Shown: positions 38,955 through 50,134 of the stretch, piece after piece
Numbering within the stretch: position 1 is the stretch's first letter
How the letters are laid out: each line of letters starts with the position of its first letter
Assembly (NCBI GenBank): GCA_020137815.1
Contig: CM035360.1
Coordinates: 7,079,059-7,143,058 of the forward strand
Reading direction: 5' to 3'
Length of the DNA stretch: 64,000 bases
Origin: Hormiphora californensis
Lineage: Eukaryota; Ctenophora; Tentaculata; Cydippida; Pleurobrachiidae
Translations under genes and position numbers: made by a program
The notes under the pieces: generated by a model
What the model was told of the DNA's origin: nothing
Database searches by the model: none
Seen by the model: the letters and a program-made list of their open reading frames with translations, nothing else

Positions 38955-39645
38955 ATGCTGTTATCTCTACCTGATGAGCTACTACTAGCTATTGCCCGGA
39001 AACTCCCCGGAACCTCCCTTCACCAACTCTCCCAAACTTCATCCCGCCTTTATCACCTCCTGACTGAGGAGGAAGAACTGTGGAGGAAGGCCTGCAAGAG
39101 AGACTACAAGCTGGTCCCCAGGAACTGTGCCCCCGCCAGACCGTTCTATGTTGGCATCCTCCAGCGATACCACAATCTTTTCATCAATAGATACAGGTAT
39201 AGCATTAACATATCCGAAGCTACCAAGTACCAAGTATAACAATGTTTCGTGGTATATTTGGAAGCTTCAGATATTTCTTTAACTCTCTTTTCAATAACTG
39301 TTGAGATATCATTCCAATCTTATTTCTCATCTTCCCCTCCACTACTGCTGCAGGTTTGACAAGATGCAGGTAAAGGTGAAGCTAACCAGAAGTGGTGTAA
39401 TTCTATCCGCCTGTAAAGCCCAAATGTTCTGTATTGGAGACGCCAACCCGGACAGGGTAGATTGGGTCCGGTACCCCTTGTTCAGCGTGGGCTGCTGGCG
39501 AGACGGGACAGTAAGGACGATCTGTAGACAGGAACACGGTAAGAGGAGGGATGAAAGCTGTAATGAACCAGCAACGGTAAAGGTAAATGGGAGGACTGTG
39601 GAGATTCAGTGCTGCAGAGGGAAGGTTGTACTAAGAAGGAATTGA
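38955..39645 (+). CDS. F-box protein
   Basis: Two exons: 38955-39196 (phase 2) and 39354-39645 (TGA), 177 aa. Residues 1-45 form an F-box (LSLPDELLLAIARKLPGTSL, HQLSQTSSRLYHLL, ELWRKACKRDYKL), the Skp1-binding module of SCF ubiquitin ligases. The second exon is Cys-rich (SACKAQMFC, VGCWRDGTVRTICRQEHG, IQCCRGK) and not recognised; it could be the substrate-binding part. The frame extends upstream to 38715 without a domain. The ATG at 38955 is preferred because the F-box begins there. An AATAAA signal lies at 39942-39947. Substrate unknown. Confidence 0.78.
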
Positions 39646-40945
39646 TATTGAAGACTGGACAATGATAATTTCTTCAGACTTTCCATTCACCAGTACAGAT
39701 CTAATTGACTTGTCACGTGCTGTGATAGACTGTGGGTCGGAACTGTGAAATTTGAGCATGTAATGGCCCTAAAATATTTTGTTACGCGTTTGTACTTTAT
39801 GTGTGTTGTGTATTATGGCCGGGTTGGTTTACAATGTGAGTCGAATTCCTAATGTTGATGTAAATACAAATATTGTTTTGAAACATTATAATATTAAGCA
39901 AAGATTCAAACATAACATAGCGATCTTAAATTTGTTAAAACAATAAATTATATTAAAAATCAGCAAACATAAAACTTAAAAAAACTCACACACAGAATGA
40001 TAACAGCGAAACAAAACATTTTCAATAATCCAGTTCTGGATAAAAATCTGATTAAAAACACAAAACCCCTAAAAACATTTCTAGGGCACGTTTTCATAAA
40101 TTGGTTCTAACGTTGGCACGGCAGTGTACTTTCCATTTGTTTGAAGAGGTATCATCTCACCCAACAATATCCCGGGGGGACTGGACTACGTTTCGTTTCA
40201 GCCACGTTGGGGAGCCATAACCCCCGCGGGTCCGGAAGGAGTAACAGAGAAATAGGACAAGTAAACCAACTGTAATTGGGGTGGGGAATTTATAGTGAGA
40301 TCAACATTAAAATATGGTACAGTTTTCTGTACGTTTTTATAATCACCAGTCAGAGAAATAGTAATCTACAATTTGAACTTACAAGCAAGGCCAAAGACAA
40401 GAATAAGGGCCGTCATATTATCCTGTCCACAACAGACAAACTCAAACCGACTGCCTCCACTGTGTGTCACCTAGGGGGAGGGGATGTCACCTAGGATGTC
40501 ACCTATAGGTGCTACGGGGAGGGGCAATTACCGATTCCTAAAAAGTCACAAATCAATAATAATCATCAGAAGGGGTATGAAAGTGTGTTTTATGATAGTA
40601 AAAGCTGTGGGGGGGGGGTTGTGAGCTAGGGATATCCGAGACCTGTGTTCCTACCTTGCAGCAGTCAACATCACAGGAGATAGTTCCTTCCCTGTCTACA
40701 CACCTTATCATGGTGGTGCTAATAATATTAGAGAGGGTTTAAGAGTAGTATGTCATTGATCAATATTAGGTGGGGTTTAGTAGGAGATTATAATGGACGA
40801 AGGGAAATTTACTGATTATATAACGCATGAATATAATATTATACTCATTCCACATTACGCCTTCATCATATATCGCTCTCTCTCCCTATTACACTCAAAA
40901 CTCATGATAGAAAATAATTTACAGTGTCCATGTCCACGATGCACT
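39646..40945. other. Intergenic between convergent F-box and glutaredoxin-like genes
   Basis: Probable 3' UTR with AATAAA at 39942. AT-rich to 40250, short direct repeat GATGTCACCTA near 40484-40505, poly-G run near 40608. No gene supported. Confidence 0.6.
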
Positions 40946-41888
40946 TTAGTGGAGCACAAGAGGAGATTTTCCCTCATAATACGTTCCCTTCAGCTTACTC
41001 CTAATTCCCACACCACCCAGAATATCAACCAGAACACCAGAGTTGTGTTTCCCCACGATATCTCTCCAACCACCCACAAACCTGCCTCCTGCCCACAGCT
41101 GGGGCATCCAGGTGCACCCACTAATCCTAATCAGAGTATCCTCTAACTCCTCATCACTCTGAAGATCCACCACCATGTACCCAGTTACACCTCGGGCAAC
41201 ACCGTGCAGTCGGAGCACCTCTGTGGGCTGCACGCTCATTTGGTGCTTGGGGTCAAACCGGGGGTCACCATCAGTAATGTAGATGACTTTGAACTCGGAG
41301 ATCATATCTTGAAGGAGGGCAGTTCGGTCTGTACCCTTCGCTTCTACAATCTTATCTTGCCATTCCTTTATTTTAGCAAGAGCTGCATCTGTCTCCTCTT
41401 GGGGCTGAAGAAGAATGAAAATGTCAACATAGGGTACATCATGATTAGTGGATATTGTTTAGACAACAGCAATCAAATCCCAGCACATCCCACTAGATGT
41501 CTAATTTTATGTTTTATTTCCCAATAAACAATATTTTTTATTTCCCAACATCTACCTGTGCACGTAGGATCTGGCTGTGGTAGGTTGGGTGAACAGATCG
41601 TAGGTTGATTGTTCCAGGCTCCAGGGAGGGCTGATACTCGTCACTGTGTACACCTGTTGGAGAGGGAGTGCTAGGACTAGGAACTGAGATACAGACTAGC
41701 TACTGAGATAACAACAGCTGAGAGGAGGTAAATTTAGTAAATCATCAGCCAAATTACCGGGTAGAGATGCAACATAGCGTTTCTCATCCTCTAATCATAG
41801 CCCTAACTTGCTTTCTCCGTTTGTACTCTAGTTCCCGTGTTACTGCGATACTCTCGTATGTCCCAGGAGCACCGCCTGCCCCTGCCAT
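40946..41888 (-). CDS. Glutaredoxin-5-like protein lacking the active-site Cys
   Basis: Exons on the minus strand: 41653-41556 (entered in phase 1), 41404-40946 (ends TAG), with a probable first exon carrying ATG at 41888 (MAGAGGAPGTYESIAVTREL) whose donor is unresolved. The C-terminal 100 residues align with monothiol glutaredoxins of the GLRX5 type: EFKVIYITDGDPRF, TEVLRLHGV, MPQLWAGGRFVGGWRDIV, SGVLVDILGGVGIRSKL. Where the CGFS active site belongs, the sequence reads HQMS (DPKHQMSVQP), so the [2Fe-2S]/glutathione-ligating cysteine is absent. The N-terminal about 80 residues (SLEPGTINLRSVHPTYHSQI, EWQDKIVEAKGTDRTALL) match nothing I know. The fold is probably retained without classical redox or Fe-S carrier activity (inference). 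Confidence 0.72.
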
Positions 41889-42033
41889 TCCTCGGAGGGG
41901 TATCTGGAGGAGGGAAGCCACAGCTCCGAACCGCCTTACTGGCGTGCAACATCGCTAAGTAAGGGTGATACTATTGAAGTGGCGAGTAAAGTCGGATTAT
42001 AACATAGTGAGTGTCCGGGTGACCCAGATCTTG

Positions 42034-43258
42034 AAGTCGAATATTTTGAAACTGTCCTTCCCCCGGTGTCCCGATTTTTTTTCACGCCTGGAATTTTCAT
42101 TTTGGGAGCTCGTTTTGCTGCAGGAATTTTACTATTTGCTGCAGTCATGGATAGGGATTTTACCGTCCTAAAATACCCCGGCAGTCCCAGTACCCCTAAC
42201 ATTGGAGTATTTCCCTACTGCAGTCCCTATAAGGTTGGAATATTCCTTGGAATATTCCATCTTTGCAGTGCCTGCTGCAGTGCTGCTGCAGTAGTGGAAA
42301 TTCCTTGGAATATTCCATATTTGCAGTGCCTGCTGCAGTGCTGCTGCAGCAGTGGAAATTCCTTGGAATATTCCATCTTTGCAGTGCCTGCTGCAGTGCT
42401 GCTGCAGTAGTGGAAATTCCTTGGAATATTCCATCTTTGCAGTGCCTGCTGCAGTGCTGCTGCAGTAGTGGAAATTCCTTGGAATATTCCATCTCTGCAG
42501 TGCCTGCTGCAGTGCTGCTGCAGCAGTGGAAATTTCTTGGAATATTCCACTCAGGGACTGCAACAGTGACTATAACGATCTCCCCCCTTTGTAAAGCTAT
42601 GGGGAAAAAAAAGAGCTATGTTAAAGTATGAATCTCTCTTTTCTTCCCCTTCCCTGCTGCAGTGCTGCAGCGACTGCAGAGATGGAAAATTCCGAGAAAA
42701 TTCCACTCAGGCACTGCAACAGGGACTATAACGATCTCACCCCTTTGTAAAGCTATGGGGAAAAAAGAGAGCTATGTTAAAGTATGAATCTCTCTTTTCT
42801 TTCCCCCTCCCCCTTACTCGACTGTTGTCGGTGCATTACGCACAACTGGAACATGCCCCAACATATTCTATCTCTGTTACACACTGTTAACACTGCAGCA
42901 CTGCTGTATCTCTGTGTGTAAGTATGGGAAATATCTTCTGCTGCTGCAGCAGCTGCTGCTGCAGTCCCCCATTATTTTTTCATTTTGCTGCAAGGATTTT
43001 GTTTTGCTGCAGAATTTTTGCATTTATCTTTCCTTCATATTCCAGAGATCGGGACACTGGGGTCCTTCCACCCTTGATTTGGCACATTTATACTTGAGAT
43101 TTTACCTATCCCTGGTAAGATGCAGACTCCATATATTTGGAAGTTAAGTAGCAAGAACCTGAGATCTTCTTTCTAACCTCCAAATTTGAAGTCGCTATGT
43201 TAACAGGAGATTGATCTCTGTGACGTAAAAGACGGACAGTTTAAAAAAATCCGACTTT
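42034..43258. mobile_element. Large AAGTCGAAT-ended element carrying a minisatellite
   Basis: Left AAGTCGAATATTTTGAAACT; right GACAGTTTAAAAAAATCCGA then CTT. Next inward, CCCCGGTGTCCCGATT (42061) mirrors GATCGGGACACTGGGG (43049). The interior contains the 58-bp tandem array (42235-42550) and a duplicated 90-bp block with GACTATAACGATCTC and AAAGAGCTATGTTAAAGTAT (about 42548 and 42722). Non-coding. Confidence 0.65.
42235..42550. repeat. 58-bp minisatellite (CTGCAG-rich)
   Basis: About 5.5 units containing GGAAATTCCTTGGAATATTC and GCCTGCTGCAGTGCTGCTGC. Each unit holds the palindromes TTCCTTGGAA and CTGCAG and is open in several frames. Confidence 0.92.
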
Positions 43259-44282
43259 AACGCTTGGCAAACGTTGCTCTTGGCAAACGTTGCTGGCGGG
43301 ATAAGGCAGCTCTTTTCAACTTTAAAGTTTAACGCGAACGTTTTTTTTCGTTCGCGTGTGTAATGTCCATTTTTTTTCAACTGTTCACCCCCCAAAGTCG
43401 TGCGCGGAATTGTTTTGCGCGTTTATCACATGTTAACGTGTAGCGCGTGCAGCGTAAATTAAAATATCGCACGCGCACGAGTTGAAGGGTGAACAGTTGA
43501 ATAAAAATGGACTTTAAAGTCGGATTTTTTGAAACTGTCACCCCCCTGGGTATTTTCAAACTTCGTAAATGACCATAAATCCGGTTCCTGACGAGATAGA
43601 GACTTGAAATTTGGAGGTTACGAAGATCTTGCTAAGTTCTTCCGAACCTCCAAATTTCAAGTCTCTATCTTAATAATAATAATAATAATAATAATATCGA
43701 ACATTTATATCCCGCTATCATGCGTTAAATATGATAGTCCACTACTCGTATTACTCGAACTAATAGATATAACTAAAAGAACACCGAGATTATCGTTAAG
43801 ACTCTCACCGCGTCTATAGCGGCCATCTCAAAGCCAGAGTAAAGCCATAAATAATGCTTACTATGATTAAATTGATTAAAGATAAATAATTAGAGTAAAA
43901 AGATGATTAGATAATGAAATAAGTTGATTGGTATAAAATAGATGTAAATAAAAAGGGCTAAGTGAGGGACAATGTGCATGATAACAGTTTGAACTAAATA
44001 AAATATAAAAAGGGGGATGGTGGGAAAATGCGGTAAAGATAAGAAGGAGTTATAGAATAAATAAGACGCCCGTAGGACTGGGTGCATGAGTCAGGTTGAG
44101 ATGATACAGTTAAAAAATAAAAATAAAAAGCATAGAAAATTGATTAAAAAATTATTAAATTGATTGATTGATTGAGATTAAAATAGTATTATGATAACAT
44201 AATATAGTGTGGTGAATTATGGATGATGCCTTGTCTTTGGGTCTTGCCTTTGGGTCTTGTCTTTAGATTCAGTTTAGGAGCA

Positions 44283-45429
44283 TTATGGACAGGAAGGGTT
44301 TAGAATTCTAGTTTTCGTCCTCGGTGTTCCAGGCGCCTTTTTACAATCAGGATAGGCGATTGCGAAAAGGTAAGACTTCAACATTGTCTTGAACATTTCG
44401 AGAGATGTCGCTTCTCTTAGATTCCTGGGCAGCTTGTTCCATATCTTAGGAGCACATACACTGAAAGCCTTTTGTGTACTAAGATATTTGTGGTCATGGC
44501 GTCTTTCCAATAGGGTCAGGTCCTCATCAAGACGAACTTTTCTGGTCTTTGGTTGTCTGCGTGTAATCATTTCTGAGAGATACTCAGGCATAAGTCCATG
44601 AAGACATTTGTAGACCAAGAGGCAGATTTTGAACTCGATTCTTTGCTCAACTGGCAAGAAGTGGAGTTTCATCCTCATCTCAGTAACACCACGTCTACCT
44701 TTTGAGCCATAGATGAATCTGGTAGCACTGTTCTGCACCTTTTGCAGTCTTTGTAGATCACGCTTTGAGAGTCCTACTAACAATGCATTACCAAAATCAA
44801 GCCTGGAATGGACAAGTGAATGAACAAGCTGAGTTTTTAGTTCCACAGAGAGTCCCTTCCTAATCCTCCACAGGTTCGCCAGCTGACTCCAACAAGACTG
44901 TATAACTCGGGATACGTGTGATGACATGGAGAGGGTTTGATCAAACCAGATTCCCAAATTACGAGCTTCTGTGCATGGTTCAGTCGGCTGATCATCGTTC
45001 TCTTGAAGAAGGATAGACATAGGGTTCGGTGTCTTATCAGCCTTGTTGTTGATAAAAAGCACCTCGGTTTTACCTGCATTCAGTTTCAGGTAGTTCGTCT
45101 TCATCCACCATTTAATGTGTTGCAGGCATTTTTGGACGTTCTCAAAGATACTGTCTTGGTCCTTTCTGTTGAAGCTAACATAGAGTTGGGTATCATCAGC
45201 ATACATGTGAACTTGTAGGCCATATATACCTGCAATATCCTGGAGCTCTCGAGTATACATAATAAACAAGATCGGTCCGAGGATAGACCCTTGTGGCACT
45301 CCAATATCAATTTCGATTGATGGAGAGTTCTCTTCCCCAATATTTACAGATGCCATTCTACCTGTAAGATAGGATCGAAACCATTCCAACGCAGTCAGTT
45401 TGATGCCATAGCTAATACGTAGTTTATCT
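44283..45429 (-). CDS. LINE ORF2, C-terminal part: reverse transcriptase
   Basis: Follows the insertion. Reverse transcriptase motifs GVPQGSILGPILFIMYTREL and the catalytic YADDTQLYVSF, then the thumb (NLGIWFDQTLSMSSH, YGSKGRRGVTEMRMKLHFLP) and the CR1/Jockey C-terminal region (AFSVCAPKIWNKLP, LRE). The frame reads on into the inserted element, giving a spurious ATG at 45494. The LINE-derived coding sequence begins at the insertion boundary. Confidence 0.92.
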
Positions 45430-46314
45430 CCCAGTGCGAACATTGTACGAATTCGCGAATTTAGTTCGTTGCAAATTTTACCAAAAAGAAACACAAAAAT
45501 TGCATTTCTTCATCTGTCCAGCAGGCCAGGGGGCACATGAGCACCTAGCACTTGGTGGACCGTCTTGGACTAACCGGGGTGGAGCCCATGTATGGGGGTC
45601 ACCATTCGGAATGTCACACGGTACACGCGAAGTTATCTAGCTCAAGTTAATACCAGGACACTATTTTGTAATTCCAGAATAGAAACTTTCCTTGTGTTTC
45701 AGTTGATGCGCACGCATATTCAACTATTTATGATTACTAATGAAGCCCAATATACCCAGCAAGGGCATGCATGGGCCATATTAATTCAGTACTTGGAATT
45801 ATGAAGTATGAAATTTTACACAAACATTCTCTTGAGAGAGAATTCTTCTTTATTCGTAGCACATGATAGTTGCAACTCGGTTGCAACAGAATTCTTCTCC
45901 CCCTGAACTCCACTCAAATCGATTTCTGCAACAAGTTGCTATAGCAACTTGTTGCCATATATGGTTACTGCGTCAAATCGTGAACTGTGTACACACAGTA
46001 GTATAAATTTATGTGAATTCTCACTTTGACAAGCCCTCCATGGTCGCACGGTCTAACGCTCTGACACAAATTGAGTACTTGGCTCCATCATGAGTTCGAA
46101 TCTCTGTGGCGACATTTTTTTTCAGAAATTTACATATTTTTTGTTTTGTTTTCTAACTTTCTTGTGCGACAGAACTGTAACAAGTAATAATTGAAACGTT
46201 AATTGGACAATAAAACGAACCCCCCTAAATGGTAATTTTGACAAAAAATCGTTGACGCATAAATTTGACGAAAAATTCAGATTCGTTGCAGATTTTTACA
46301 ATGTTCGCACTGGG
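45430..46314. mobile_element. 885-bp element with 8-bp target duplication inside LINE ORF2 (hAT-like)
   Basis: Ends CCCAGTGCGAACATTGTA / TACAATGTTCGCACTGGG, flanked by GTTTATCT at 45422-45429 and 46315-46322. An 8-bp duplication fits the hAT superfamily. The interior holds no transposase, a perfect palindrome GCAACAAGTTGCTATAGC around 45930-45957, and a tRNA-like segment at 46033-46117. Non-autonomous. The insertion lies exactly between two conserved RT blocks, and the empty site would restore the frame. Confidence 0.9.
46033..46117 (+). ncRNA. tRNA-like/SINE-head segment within the inserted element
   Basis: A-box-like TGGTCGCACGG, B-box-like GAGTTCGAATCTC, and TTTTTTTT directly after GGCGACA, a Pol III terminator. 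The acceptor stem does not pair, so this is a pseudo-tRNA or SINE remnant, not a functional tRNA. Confidence 0.45.
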
Positions 46315-46322
46315 GTTTATCT

Positions 46323-48265
46323 AACAGGGTGGAATGCTTGACGGTGTCAAAGGCCGCAGATAGGTCAAGCAGCAGAAGAATAACCTTTGATTTACTGTCC
46401 ATAAGGAGAAGGATATCGTTGAATATCTTCAGCGTTGCTGTTTCACAGGAATGGTACCTCCGGTATGCTGATTGCTTAGCTGGTAGGAGCTTGTTTTCCT
46501 CTAGGTATTCGATCAGCTGTATTGATACACACTTTTCAACAATTTTCGAGACAAAACTAAGGTTGCTTATTGGCCGGTAGCTGTTTAACTGTTCAGAGTC
46601 CAGATCTTTACCTTTAAACGATGGTCGAACAATGGCTTCTTTAAAGTCTTTTGGAAAAACACCTTTAGTGAGGCTATCGTTTACAATCCGAGATAGTGCA
46701 GGAATAAGCTCAGGAAGCGCCTCACTTACCATACTTGAAGGCATTGGGTCCAGTGAACAGTGTTTCTTATTCATGTCACGGATAATTCTGACCAACTCCT
46801 CATCAGTTACTGGCCTGAACTTAGTAAGCGAAGATGTGCAAGCTGTTGGTGTAAGATGGGTGCTGGGCATCGGCACGTCTTCAGCTTCAATCTCAGAGTA
46901 AATTTTTGTTACCTTCGATTTAAAGAACTCGTTAAATCTGGTTGATAGTGGTATAGCATCCTTGTTTGATGGTAACGTTGACGGGGTCTTTTCCTTTCCA
47001 AGCAAGCTATTGACTACTCGATTCGTGGTTTTTGGATCACCTTTAAGTCCGTCAAGTTTTTTGCTAAAGAAGGTGACTCTGGCATTGCGAAGTACCTTAG
47101 ACGCGAACTTACCGGTACTTTTCCAGCAGTGGAATTTCGTTGTAAGCTTCTTGGGGTCGGTCTTCTTTAATCGGGCAGATTTCCAGCGTCTCTCTGCTCC
47201 TCTCCTTTTTCGGCGAGCATGTTGGCATTCTCGTGTTCGTATCCATTGAGGTTGGTCAGGATTCTTAATCTTCTTTTCTTCTTCAGGTGCAACATCATCC
47301 ATAATTGATCGAAGAGTTGTGTTATATAACTTAACACATTTATCTTGGTCAGTTGGTAGGATTTTAGCAAGTTTGGATGTTCGTATGAGGTCACGTAGAT
47401 CCATTGGGTCAACTGCTTTGATATTCCTGCATTTTATCACCTGTTCATCTTCCTTCCTTTTTAGTGGTATACCTGCCATACATGTCACTAGATAATGGTC
47501 TGGTGCAGGAGGGACAGGATATGAATCTATGTCAGTAATTTCAATACCATCAGGAAGTCCCAGAAACATACTTGGTACCTGTTCCTCTGCCGATTCTTCA
47601 AGTCGGCTACAGAATGGGGTATTTATCAGATGAGCGGATGGACATATTTCCTTTTCTTGGGTAAGGATCAGGTCCAGCGTCCCTTCTTTAACATGAGTCG
47701 GGCCTGTTATCTGATTTTTCCAACCAAACTGGTTCAGAAGTTCCTTGAATTTCCGGGCTTGGGGGTCCGTATCATTCTCAACATGGATGTTAAAATCTCC
47801 ACATATCAGGCATCGTTCTTTCCTTTCCGCTAACTTCAGAAACAGGTCCTCTAGTTCGTCTAAAAACATAGTAAACTGGCCTGAAGTCCCAGGACGATAA
47901 ACAACAACTATTCGAGTGTTAGTGGGTTCCTTGAGCAGAACCTCGAGACATTCGAACTGTTTGAATTTGTGTGAGTATTTGCTCGTTTTTGTCCTCTTTC
48001 TGGTAATGATAGCTACACCACCTCCTCTGCCTTTGCGTGGCTGCGACACTATGTTGAAGCCTGCATCTTTGACAAGAGCACAGAGAGCACCATCGTCCTT
48101 TTTCATCCACGTTTCAGTAAGAGCAAAAATTTCCAAGTCTTCATCCACTGCAAGTTCCAAGACATCAATTGCTTTGTTCCTTAGAGAGAAGCAGTTGAGT
48201 AGACCAAACTTCAGCCTTTTGGACACAGTTAGTTTTTTGATAGGTACTGGAGACGGATTGGGCAA
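46323..48265 (-). CDS. LINE ORF2, N-terminal part: AP endonuclease and RT fingers
   Basis: Endonuclease motifs LLNCFSLRNK, ALTETWMK, GRGGGVAIITRK, CLICGDFNIHVEN, GTLDLILT and APDHYLVT. It is followed by RT motifs NSYRPISNLSFVSKIVEKCV and LLLLDLSAAFDTV, where the 885-bp insertion cuts the frame. The open frame continues to 46277 inside the insertion. Overlaps the end of ORF1 by 37 bp in another frame. Confidence 0.93.
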
Positions 48266-49200
48266 TGTGGGGCGGCGGCGTTGTGATCATGTGAACCTGC
48301 TTGAATGGATGGGTTAGATGATTTAGCACAGTTAGAACATTTGAAGCAAGATCTATCGCTCTTACTAGGGCACTCTTTTCCAATATGATTCTCAGAACAC
48401 CGGAAACATGTTGGTTCACTCTCTCGACAATCAGCTGCTAAGTGTCCATAACGCTGACACTTATAACATTGCTTTACAAACACTCTCTCTTCTACATGGC
48501 AGTTATAACTGCCAACATGAATGGAACCCCTACTAAGAATCAGGTCGCCAAGGGGCTTACTGACCTTCAACCCAATAGTGGCTTCATTCACATTACGGTT
48601 ATGTCTCTGAAACGAAACTACGGACATCTCTTCGCCATTTCCCATCATCTCGGCAATCATTGGGTTCAAATCAACTATCGAATCTAAAATCATTGTATCT
48701 GTCTCATCTCTATCGGTCACATGTACAGGGATAAACGATACATCTGCTCCTCTAACAGAGAGTTTTGGTGCATGGACAAACTTCGTCACTCCAATATTCT
48801 CCGCTTTTACTTTCTCAGCTGCACTGTTCATTTCATTAGCACTTTTGAACCAGTATTGTACAGATCCGTCACTTTGTTGTTTCCTATACTCTGTTGGGAT
48901 CTTCTTGAAAATAGAGCTGGCCGTTTCGGTATCTTCTTCAGCGATTGTAAGCCTAGCTGGTGCTAGGTTCTTCTTTGCGACTTGGGAATAACTCACGTTT
49001 GGTTGTGCATCAGTAGCAGGCTTCGATTTAGGCTTCATTTGTTTGGAGATTTCTGCTGCAACTGTCACGGAAACGGTGGCCAGAATTTCATCTTGGAATT
49101 TCTTCAGGCGATCATCGAGAGTTGGCTCTAGTGCTAGGTTACACTGCTCTACTTCTTGGTAGCATCGGGGACACAACCAACACATTCCCCTTTTACTCAC
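48229..49200 (-). CDS. LINE ORF1: zinc-knuckle nucleic-acid-binding protein
   Basis: 323 aa. N-terminal CWLCPRC finger remnant; middle RRM-like region; C-terminal gag-type zinc knuckles CYKCQRYGHLAADC, CFRCSENHIGKEC and CFKCSNC. Typical ORF1 of CR1/Jockey LINEs, upstream of and overlapping ORF2. The open frame is intact. Confidence 0.9.
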   Translation of the reverse strand: MSKRGMCWLCPRCYQEVEQCNLALEPTLDDRLKKFQDEILATVSVTVAAEISKQMKPKSKPATDAQPNVSYSQVAKKNLAPARLTIAEEDTETASSIFKKIPTEYRKQQSDGSVQYWFKSANEMNSAAEKVKAENIGVTKFVHAPKLSVRGADVSFIPVHVTDRDETDTMILDSIVDLNPMIAEMMGNGEEMSVVSFQRHNRNVNEATIGLKVSKPLGDLILSRGSIHVGSYNCHVEERVFVKQCYKCQRYGHLAADCRESEPTCFRCSENHIGKECPSKSDRSCFKCSNCAKSSNPSIQAGSHDHNAAAPHCPIRLQYLSKN

Positions 49201-49336
49201 AGCTACTGTTTCGTCATCGGGATCTTCAGCTTTACATGATACATCTTAGGCACGTCACCTTCACTGCTGAACCGGAGATATGGCAAATTTTGTTATTTCA
49301 GGGGGTGACAGTTTCAAAAAATCCGACTTTATTGCC

Positions 49337-50134
49337 GATTTTTATTTCAATTTAGTTTCAAGAAAATGTTAAAGTGCGTTTCAAACGACTTGACCTGAGA
49401 TTCCTGGAAATTCAGGATTTCCCCTTTGTAAATACACGCGCAATGCGCCAAATTCCAAGAATTACGGGTCAAGTCGCTTGAAACGGACTTTAAATTGTGT
49501 GCTGCACTTTGAGTGAATTGAGCGCCGCGGCGAAAGAAGTTACCGAAAACGCTGCAAATAAGGAGCCGCGCAGCATGGCACTGAATTGAATTCATTTTAC
49601 AAAAAGTCAGAATTTTAAAATTTTTCGTCAAATTTTTTTTAAGACTGTTCGCCGTCCGCTTGAAAAGCGCTGCCTCATCCCGCGCTGCCAGCGGCGTTTG
49701 CCAAGCGGTCCGCCGTCCGGGCCAGCGTTAAAATCTGGGTGTTTGGTGAGTGCTGACAAACAGTTTTTTAGGGTTAGCCGTTAGGGCTAAAGTAGGGTTA
49801 GGCCTTGACATTTCCTACCAGATAAACTTTGAATTAGCCAAAACGGTTAAGTGGTTTGGCGGTTAGAGCTATTTTAGTGAATCAACTTTTGGCAGTGTGC
49901 ACCTGTAAACAGGCCACCAAACACCCAGATTGTAACGGCGCCCCGCCGTCCGTCCCTTTGGGCTTTAAGAAGTCAGAAGCGCCGTAGTATCCGTATTATT
50001 ATCCGGCATTGTGGGTGACGTGGGGTCCTTAGCTTATGCCAACTGCCCCTTCTCTTTTTAGAGACCATTATATCTGCTGTGTCTTGAATTTTGGACTTTG
50101 GTAGTACTGATTCTGCCCTTCTTCAGACCGAAAT
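49337..50134. other. Repeats and DTWD2 promoter region
   Basis: Inverted repeat with CGTTTCAAACGACTTGACC and complement (49378-49495); CGCTGCCTCATCCCGC and GCGTTTGCCAAGCGG, relatives of 15554 and 43262; a MITE-like element 49733-49934 (TCTGGGTGTTTGGTG ends). The last 200 bp should contain the DTWD2 promoter; no clear TATA box. Confidence 0.6.
49733..49934. mobile_element. MITE TCTGGGTGTTTGGTG...CACCAAACACCCAGA
   Basis: 202 bp with 15-bp terminal inverted repeats; interior TTAGGGTTAGCCGTTAGGGC. Non-coding. Confidence 0.7.

Larger units (their letters stand above)
41889..43670. other. Repeat-rich intergenic region
   Basis: Occupied by a large inverted-end element with a minisatellite (42034-43258) and by the left arm of a second element (from about 43507). 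No host gene supported. Confidence 0.7.
43673..49262 (-). mobile_element. CR1-like non-LTR retrotransposon (two ORFs), interrupted
   Basis: Minus-strand LINE: ORF1 49200-48229, ORF2 48265-44283 (split), an AT-rich 3' UTR with short repeats, and an (ATA)n tail at 43673-43695. Apart from the 885-bp insertion in ORF2 the frames are long and motif-complete, so the copy looks young. Ends are inferred from the flanking foldback arms. Confidence 0.88.
43507..49336. mobile_element. Foldback element disrupted by a LINE
   Basis: Left arm TAAAGTCGGATTTTTTGAAA with CTGTCACCCCC at 43511-43550; right arm GGGGGTGACAGTTTCAAAAA with ATCCGACTTTA at 49298-49332. Left inner motifs CCGGTTCCTGACGAGATAGA and CTCCAAATTTCAAGTCTCTA stop at 43672. 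GAACCGGAGATATGGC resumes at 49269. The 5.6 kb between is the LINE, so the foldback element is the older insertion. Confidence 0.75.

Noticed and set aside
45430-45494. Start of an independent reverse-transcriptase ORF at 45494
   Set aside because: The first codons come from the inserted 885-bp element; the frame is a severed half of LINE ORF2.
46033-46117. Functional tRNA gene
   Set aside because: A and B boxes and a T-run terminator are present, but the acceptor stem does not pair and no sound cloverleaf forms.
49760-49800. TTAGGG-like repeats suggesting telomeric sequence
   Set aside because: Only a few scattered TTAGGG units inside a MITE; no array.
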